A stretch of 64,000 bases of DNA from Curtobacterium sp. MCLR17_036 (GTDB lineage: Bacteria; Actinomycetota; Actinomycetes; Actinomycetales; Microbacteriaceae): assembly GCF_003234445.2 (NCBI RefSeq), contig NZ_CP126269.1, positions 2,666,001 to 2,730,000 on the forward strand, written 5' to 3'. The notes beneath the pieces are model-generated. The model worked only from the letters and a program-made list of their open reading frames with translations. It was not told the origin of the DNA and did not search any database. Below, piece after piece: positions 59,369 to 64,000 of this stretch (positions are counted from its first letter, which is position 1; the number at the start of each line of letters is the position of its first letter). Position numbers and translations under genes: made by a program.

Positions 59369-60099
59369 CCGCCGTCGGTGACGTCCGTCGCGGCTCGTGG
59401 CGGCCCGTCGCACGCGCCGTCGCCGGCGGTCTCGGTGTCGGCCTGCTGCTGCTGCTCGCCGGACTCGCCGCCGTGCTCGTCGTCGTGCCGAAGGCGACCG
59501 GGTCCGTGCCGCTGACCGTCCTCACCGAGTCCATGGAACCGACCCTGCCGGCCGGGACGCTCCTGGTGGTCCGGCCGACCCCGCCCGACGACATCGCCGC
59601 GGGCGACGTCGTCACCTACCAGGCGGTCTCCGGCGAACAGGTGCTCGTCAGCCACCGCGTGGTCGCCGTCGCGCGGTCCTCCGACGGCGCGTCCACGTTC
59701 ACGACGAAGGGCGACGCCAACGCCGAGGCGGACGCCCCGGTGTCGTCCGCCCAGGTGCGCGGCGTCGTCTGGTACAGCGTCCCGGCGGTCGGGTACGTGA
59801 ACCAGGCCGTGAACGGCGCGCGCGGCTGGCTCGTGCCCACCGTCGCCGTGGCGCTCATCGCCTGGGGCGCGGTCCTGGTGACGAGGGGCGTCGTGGCCGC
59901 GGTCCGACGCTCGTCCGGGCAGCGCCGGCACGGACGACGACGCAGCAGCAGCACAGACAGCACCGACGGCACTGACCGGCGGCGACACGTCGGCACCGCG
60001 CGCCGTTCCGGCCCCACGCGCCGCCTGCACGGTGCCGCACTCCCCCGGCACCAGCGCGGTCGTGGCGCACGGCGGGCTGCGCCGAGCGGACGTCGCTGA
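59365..60099 (+). CDS. SipW-type signal peptidase I
   Basis: A 244-residue membrane peptidase. N-terminal helix GGLGVGLLLLLAGLAAVLVVV; catalytic Ser56 in LTESMEPTLPAG; the Lys of ordinary signal peptidases is replaced by His97 in VLVSHRVVAV, which is the SipW/ER-type mark; TTKGDANAEAD follows. A C-terminal helix VAVALIAWGAVLVTRGVVA ends the core, then a 60-residue Arg/Ser-rich tail (RRHGRRRSSSTDSTDGTDRRRH) with biased codons, possibly not functional. It would process the three upstream exported proteins. Confidence 0.9.
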   Translation: MTAVGDVRRGSWRPVARAVAGGLGVGLLLLLAGLAAVLVVVPKATGSVPLTVLTESMEPTLPAGTLLVVRPTPPDDIAAGDVVTYQAVSGEQVLVSHRVVAVARSSDGASTFTTKGDANAEADAPVSSAQVRGVVWYSVPAVGYVNQAVNGARGWLVPTVAVALIAWGAVLVTRGVVAAVRRSSGQRRHGRRRSSSTDSTDGTDRRRHVGTARRSGPTRRLHGAALPRHQRGRGARRAAPSGRR

Positions 60100-60152
60100 C
60101 GCCAGGCGGTTCCGGGGCAACAGCGTGAGCCGTCGTCACGTACGGTGCAGGC

Positions 60153-61472
60153 ATGCGTCCCGCCGTCGTGACCGTCCTGTGCCTGGTGCAGTTCGTGGAC
60201 GTCCTCGGCGTCACGAGCGTGGTGACGGCCGTGCCCGCGATCCTCGACGGGGTCGGGGCGGACGCCGGGGCAGCCGGTCCGGTCGCCACGACGTACGCGA
60301 TGTTCTTCGGCGCGGTGCTCGTCCTCGGTGCCCGCCTCGGCGACCGGTACGGACACCGTCGGGTGCTGCTCGTCGGCATCGCGGCCTTCGGCGCCGTGTC
60401 CGTGGTGGGCGGGACGGCGGACAGTCTGCCGCAGGTGCTGGTCGCCCGGGCGGTGCAGGGAGCCGCCGCCGCGGTCTCGGCCCCGTCGGCCCTGCGGCTG
60501 CTCCTGCACGCGACCCCGGCACCGTCGGCGCGGTCGCGCGCACTCGCCGCGTGGAGCGCGGTCGGGGCGGCGGCGGGTGCCACCGGGTTCCTGGTCGGCG
60601 GGGTCCTCACCTCGGCGCTCGGCTGGCCCGCGGTGTTCTGGGTCAACGCGCCCGTCGCGGCGGCACTCGCCGCCGGGGTGCTCCTGGTGGTGCACGACGA
60701 ACCCGGCGATCGCGACCGCGCTCCGCTCGACGTGCTCGGCGCGGTGCTGCTGGTCGCCGCGGTCATGCCCGTGGTCGCCGGGACGGCGCTGCTCGAACGG
60801 TCGGCAACCCGTGCGGCCGGCGTCGGGCTGCTCCTGGTCGGAGTGCTGGTCGCGGCGGCCCTGGTGTGGCGACTCCGCACCGCGCGGTCGCCGTTGGTGC
60901 CGCGAGCGGCCTTCGCCGCCCGTCCGCTCCGTCGCGGTACCGCCCAGTCGTTCGTGAACACCGCCACCACCAGTTCGTCGTCCGTCGTCGCGACCCTGGT
61001 GCTGCAGGACCGGCTCGGCATCCCGGCGCTGCTCTCCGGACTGACGCTCATGGCCTTCAGCCTGGCGGTGGTGCTCGGGTCGACGGTCACGGGGCGCCTG
61101 GCGGACCGCCTCGGTCCGGACCGGCTCGGAGCCGTCGGGCTGCTGGCCGTCGGAACCGGCAACGTCGTCCTGGTGGTCGCCGGCGGGTCCTGGCTCGGCA
61201 TCGGGTGCGGGGTCGCCGTGCTGGGCCTCGGGCTCGCTGCGGCCTCGGTCAGCGCGACCGGGCTCGGCACCTCGGTCGGTGGCACCCTGGCGGGCAGCGC
61301 CGCCGGCATCGTCAACACCGGCGCCCAGCTCGGGACGGCCGTGGGGACGTCGGCGGTCGTCCTCGTCACGACGGCCGCGAGCCCGGCCGCCGGCTGGGGC
61401 GCCGCAGCCGTCCTCGCCCTGGCGGCGGCGGTGTGGTGCGCCGTCCGGCGACCAGCCGGTCGCGGCGCCTGA
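60153..61472 (+). CDS. MFS transporter (DHA2-like)
   Basis: A 439-residue membrane protein with about 12-14 helices. Motif A-like LGARLGDRYGHRRVLLVG, then ARAVQGAAAAVSAPSALRLLL, and motif C-like AAGATGFLVGGVLTSALGW. Typical drug exporter. ATG at 60153, 53 bp after the peptidase, so probably a separate promoter. Followed by a 6-bp GGTCCT/GGTCCC microsatellite (about 61488-61560) and a hairpin. Confidence 0.88.
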   Translation: MRPAVVTVLCLVQFVDVLGVTSVVTAVPAILDGVGADAGAAGPVATTYAMFFGAVLVLGARLGDRYGHRRVLLVGIAAFGAVSVVGGTADSLPQVLVARAVQGAAAAVSAPSALRLLLHATPAPSARSRALAAWSAVGAAAGATGFLVGGVLTSALGWPAVFWVNAPVAAALAAGVLLVVHDEPGDRDRAPLDVLGAVLLVAAVMPVVAGTALLERSATRAAGVGLLLVGVLVAAALVWRLRTARSPLVPRAAFAARPLRRGTAQSFVNTATTSSSSVVATLVLQDRLGIPALLSGLTLMAFSLAVVLGSTVTGRLADRLGPDRLGAVGLLAVGTGNVVLVVAGGSWLGIGCGVAVLGLGLAAASVSATGLGTSVGGTLAGSAAGIVNTGAQLGTAVGTSAVVLVTTAASPAAGWGAAAVLALAAAVWCAVRRPAGRGA

Positions 61473-61613
61473 CGGCGTACGCTGCGCGGTCCCGGTCGGT
61501 CCCGGTCCTGGTCCTGGTCCTGGTGCCGGTCCCGGTCCCGGTCCTGGTGCCGGTCCCGGTCGCCGACCGGCACCGGCAGGACGACCGCGGCAGGCGACCT
61601 GGTCGCACCGCGA

Positions 61614-61663
61614 CGACGGACGGGAGGCGCGTGGCGGCGCCACCCCGGGCCTCCCGTCCGTCG
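61614..61663. terminator. Hairpin of the GGACGGGAGGC family
   Basis: CGACGGACGGGAGGC pairs with GCCTCCCGTCCGTCG (15 bp) around a 20-nt loop. Placed between the MFS stop and the photolyase start (61714), about 140 bp after the MFS stop. Confidence 0.75.
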
Positions 61664-61713
61664 ATCGGTCGGGGGCAGACGCGACCGTCAGCGGTCGTCG
61701 GTAGCGTCCTGAC

Positions 61714-63189
61714 ATGCCCGAAGCGCGCCGCCGCCTGGTCCTGCCCGGCCAGTACGGTCCCCTGTTCGACGACGGCGGACCTGCGCTCGTCGTCGAGGCC
61801 CGGGAGTTCTTCGCGGCCCGACCCGTCCACCGTGCGAAGGCACACCTGTGGTTGAGCGCGCTGCGGCACCGTGTCCGGGAGCTCGGCGACCGCGCCGAGC
61901 ACGTGCAGGTCGACACCCTGCGCCAGGCCCTCGCCGGGCGGAGCGGCCTGCAGGTGGTCGACCCGCCCTCGCGCACGATGCGCGCCGAGGTGCGGCACTG
62001 GGGGCACGACACCGAGATCCTGCCGAGCCGCGGCTTCGTCACCGACGAAACCGACTTCGCCGAGTGGGCGGCGCAGGGCACGGGTCGCTTCCGGATGGAG
62101 GCCCACTACGAGCGGGTCCGCCGCCGCGAAGGCTGGCTCATGGACGGCGACCGACCGGTCGGCGGGCGCTTCAGCCTGGACGACGAGAACCGCGAGCCGC
62201 CGCCGCGGGGCGCGACGACCCTCGGGCTGCCCGACCCGTGGTGGCCGGAGGAGGACGACGTCGACGAGCAGGTCCGGCTCGACCTGGACCGGTGGGAGCG
62301 GGACGGCCTCGTCCGGTTCGTCGGCCGCGACGACCGACGCCGGTTCGCGGTCACCGCGGACGAGGCCCGGCTCGCGCTCGAGGACTTCGTCGCGGTGCGG
62401 CTCGGCGACTTCGGTCCGTTCGAGGACGCCACCCTGACGAACGACTGGACGATGGCGCACTCGCTGCTCAGCGTGCCGATGAACCTCGGCGTGCTCGACC
62501 CGGTCGAGGTGGTCGGTGCGGCACTCGAGGCACACCGCACCGGGGCCGCGCCGCTCGCGAGCGTCGAGGGGTTCGTGCGGCAGGTCGCCGGTTGGCGCGA
62601 CTACGTCTGGCACCTGTACTGGTGGTTCGGCGACGAGTACGGCGCCTCGGAGAACGCCCTCGGCGCACACGAGCCGCTGCCCGACTGGTGGCAGGAGCTC
62701 GACGCCTCTGCGATCGACGCGGCCTGCCTCGGCACCGCCGTGCAGGGCCTGCACGACCACGGCTGGCTGCACCACATCCAGCGCCTCATGGTGCTCGGCA
62801 ACTGGGCGCTGCAACGTGGCTACGACCCGGTGCACCTGACGGAGTGGTTCACCGACGTCTTCGTCGACGGCACCGACTGGGTGATGCCGGCGAACATCAT
62901 CGGCATGTCCCAGCACGCCGACGGCGGCATGGTCGCGACGAAGCCGTACGCGTCGGGCGGCCGCTACATCGACCGCATGTCCGACCACTGCGGCGGGTGC
63001 CGCTTCGACCCGACCGTGCGGGTCGGCGCGGACGCCTGCCCGTTCACCGCCGGGTACTGGGCGTTCCTGGCGCGCGCCGAGGACGCCCTGCGGGACAACC
63101 CCCGGATGGTCCGGCCGCTGCAGCAGATGCGCCGGCTGCCGGACCTCGACGCGGTGGTCGCCCAGGAGGCCCGGCGCACCCGGTCCTGA
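61714..63189 (+). CDS. Iron-sulfur photolyase of the PhrB/FeS-BCP class
   Basis: A 491-residue DNA photolyase. Four Cys (338, 426, 429, 442) have spacing 88, 3 and 13, identical to the [4Fe-4S] ligands of Agrobacterium PhrB, a (6-4) photolyase. Other marks: LRHRVRELGDRAEHVQVDTLRQAL, DNEDxxR-like DDENREPPPRG, NDWTMAHSLLSVPMNLGVLDP, HLYWWFGDEYG, and MVATKPYASGGRYIDRMSDHCGGCRFDP. Binds FAD and likely a lumazine antenna. Repairs UV-lesions using light. ATG at 61714. Confidence 0.93.
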   Translation: MPEARRRLVLPGQYGPLFDDGGPALVVEAREFFAARPVHRAKAHLWLSALRHRVRELGDRAEHVQVDTLRQALAGRSGLQVVDPPSRTMRAEVRHWGHDTEILPSRGFVTDETDFAEWAAQGTGRFRMEAHYERVRRREGWLMDGDRPVGGRFSLDDENREPPPRGATTLGLPDPWWPEEDDVDEQVRLDLDRWERDGLVRFVGRDDRRRFAVTADEARLALEDFVAVRLGDFGPFEDATLTNDWTMAHSLLSVPMNLGVLDPVEVVGAALEAHRTGAAPLASVEGFVRQVAGWRDYVWHLYWWFGDEYGASENALGAHEPLPDWWQELDASAIDAACLGTAVQGLHDHGWLHHIQRLMVLGNWALQRGYDPVHLTEWFTDVFVDGTDWVMPANIIGMSQHADGGMVATKPYASGGRYIDRMSDHCGGCRFDPTVRVGADACPFTAGYWAFLARAEDALRDNPRMVRPLQQMRRLPDLDAVVAQEARRTRS

Positions 63190-63282
63190 CGGCTCCCGCC
63201 CGCGACGGGGCCGGGTCCTCCTGCCCGGGGCGCGTCCCGAGGTGCGTCCCGGGCTGCACACCGGGCTGCGTCCCGACAGCCA

Positions 63283-63508
63283 CCGGTGTGCGGACGGGCA
63301 CGGGTCGTGCCCCGCCTGCCGCCGGTGCGCAGACGGTCGCGGGTCGTGCCCCGCCTGCCACCGGTGCGCAGACGGGCACGGAACGTGCCCCGACTGCCAC
63401 CGGTGCGCGGACGGGCACGGAACGTGTCCCGACTGCCACCGGTGCGCAGACGGCCGCGGGTCGTGCCCAGCCTGCCGCCGGTGCGCAGACGGCCGCGGGT
63501 GGTGCCGG
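63283..63508. repeat. Tandem 39-bp repeat array
   Basis: Six CCGGTG landmarks at 63283, 63322, 63361, 63400, 63439 and 63478 are exactly 39 bp apart. Several units contain GGGCACG-N3-CGTGCCC (7-bp stem). The array fills the gap between the photolyase stop (63189) and the ABC permease stop (63509); 63225-63280 has further GCGTCCCG repeats. Although the period is a multiple of three, no real start precedes it and all frames are open, so I treat it as noncoding. Confidence 0.82.
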
Positions 63509-64000
63509 TCAGAGCTGGCGGCGCCGGTAGAGCCGCACCGCGAGGGCCGCCGAGGCGGCGAGCAGCACGACGCCGATCCCGAGCACGGTGGCGGCGACCG
63601 CCCCGGACGGGGCCGCGAAGTCCGCCGGGCTGCCGGAGGACCCGACCAGACCGGTCTGCCCGACCAGGAAGGCGCCGACGGCGATCACCGCGATCGGGAT
63701 GTAGACCATCGGCCGTCCCCGGGTGTAGCCGAGGGCGAAGAACCACGGCAGCTGCACGGCGACGGCGACGAAGACGGCGCCCGCCCCGACGAGCAGCATG
63801 GTCGCGAGGAACGGCCAGGCCACGTCCTGCTGCCGGACGGCGGCGACGGCCAGGGTCGCTGCGACCCCGACGCCGAGGGCGACGACGGCGTAGACGACCA
63901 TCGAGACGTACCGGCCGAGCACGACCGCGGTGCGGCCGACCGGGGCGATGCCGTACAGGGTGTCGAGCCGACCGCGCTCGTCGGCCTGGAACGGGACGGA
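63509..64000 (-). CDS. ABC-2 transporter permease, 5' end beyond the window
   Basis: The open frame runs off the window on the minus strand. The visible C-terminal 163 residues begin SVPFQADERGRLDTLYGIAPVGRTAVVLGRYVSM, the ABC-2 (ABC2_membrane_5) coupling motif, then helices VVYAVVALGVGVAATLAVAAV, FLATMLLVGAGAVFVAVAVQLPWFFALGY, and FIPIAVIAVGAFLVG-like and VAATVLGIGVVLLAASAALAV segments. An ATG at 63922 is internal. Its ATPase is presumably outside. Confidence 0.88.
   Translation of the reverse strand, partial: SVPFQADERGRLDTLYGIAPVGRTAVVLGRYVSMVVYAVVALGVGVAATLAVAAVRQQDVAWPFLATMLLVGAGAVFVAVAVQLPWFFALGYTRGRPMVYIPIAVIAVGAFLVGQTGLVGSSGSPADFAAPSGAVAATVLGIGVVLLAASAALAVRLYRRRQL

Noticed and set aside
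61488..61560. Coding repeat (VLVLVLVPVPV) after the MFS gene
   Set aside because: It is a 6-bp GGTCCT/GGTCCC microsatellite after the MFS stop; no start or homology supports translation.
63190..63508. 13-residue-repeat protein read through the 39-bp array
   Set aside because: No ribosome site or start with context; frames in both strands are open because of base composition and the repeat length.
1..64000. tRNA, rRNA, prophage or insertion sequence
   Set aside because: No cloverleaf with GGTTCGAATCC-like arm, no transposase or integrase motif, and no phage gene were seen; small RNA genes cannot be excluded by eye.

Overview
The window is about 72% G+C, packed with short intergenic gaps, GTG starts and 4-bp stop/start overlaps. 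Together with SufU, a Zur-type site, SipW-type secretion, an ECF sigma/Asp23 module and actinobacterial regulator families, this points to an actinobacterium. Microbacteriaceae (Curtobacterium-like) is my best guess, but there is no rRNA here to prove it. No prophage, plasmid, integrase, CRISPR array, tRNA or rRNA was seen. It looks like ordinary chromosome with niche-adaptive metabolism.

Layout. 1-5.3 kb: end of a DUF2071 gene, DUF1810, GntR and MarR regulators, a secreted lysozyme-like protein, and an ECF sigma factor with two Asp23-like proteins. 5.5-9.9 kb: MOSC protein, an SDR/MarR divergent pair, a secreted Excalibur protein, and the cysK-cysE cysteine pathway. 10-21.7 kb: a frameshifted YhcG-type nuclease, M19 dipeptidase, SGNH hydrolase, FMN monooxygenase, VOC/MarR and TetR/oxidoreductase divergent pairs, and several GNAT acetyltransferases. 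21.8-28.7 kb: sufS-sufU, a small antitoxin-like protein, a ClC channel, GH36 alpha-galactosidase and CorA. 28.8-38.3 kb: TspO-like protein, alanine dehydrogenase, AraC, SorC/glpD, a phosphatase, a Zur-controlled L36/CobW-like pair and a second SorC regulator. 38.5-56.9 kb: a LolA-like/ABC operon, a Nat-type ABC exporter, threonine aldolase, GH16 and GH13 glycosidases, PnuC, an isochorismatase cluster and an orphan transcarbamylase. 57-60 kb: a SipW-type signal peptidase with three alternate-signal exported proteins. 60-64 kb: MFS transporter, an iron-sulfur PhrB-type photolyase and the end of an ABC permease.

Themes. (1) Divergent regulator/enzyme pairs with duplicated palindromic operators recur (MarR/SDR, MarR/VOC, TetR/oxidoreductase, SorC/glpD). 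(2) Carbohydrate use (GH36, GH13, GH16, glpD) sits beside regulators of the sugar-sensing SorC class. (3) The intergenic DNA is unusually structured: a family of hairpins sharing the core GGACGGGAGGC, tandem arrays of 38-39 bp, some with hairpin-forming units, a 142-bp element in three tandem copies, and 8-bp and 17-bp microsatellites. (4) The two most interesting systems are the Zur-box divergon (zinc-independent L36 plus a CobW-like protein without a P-loop) and the SipW-type export operon with its structured leader.
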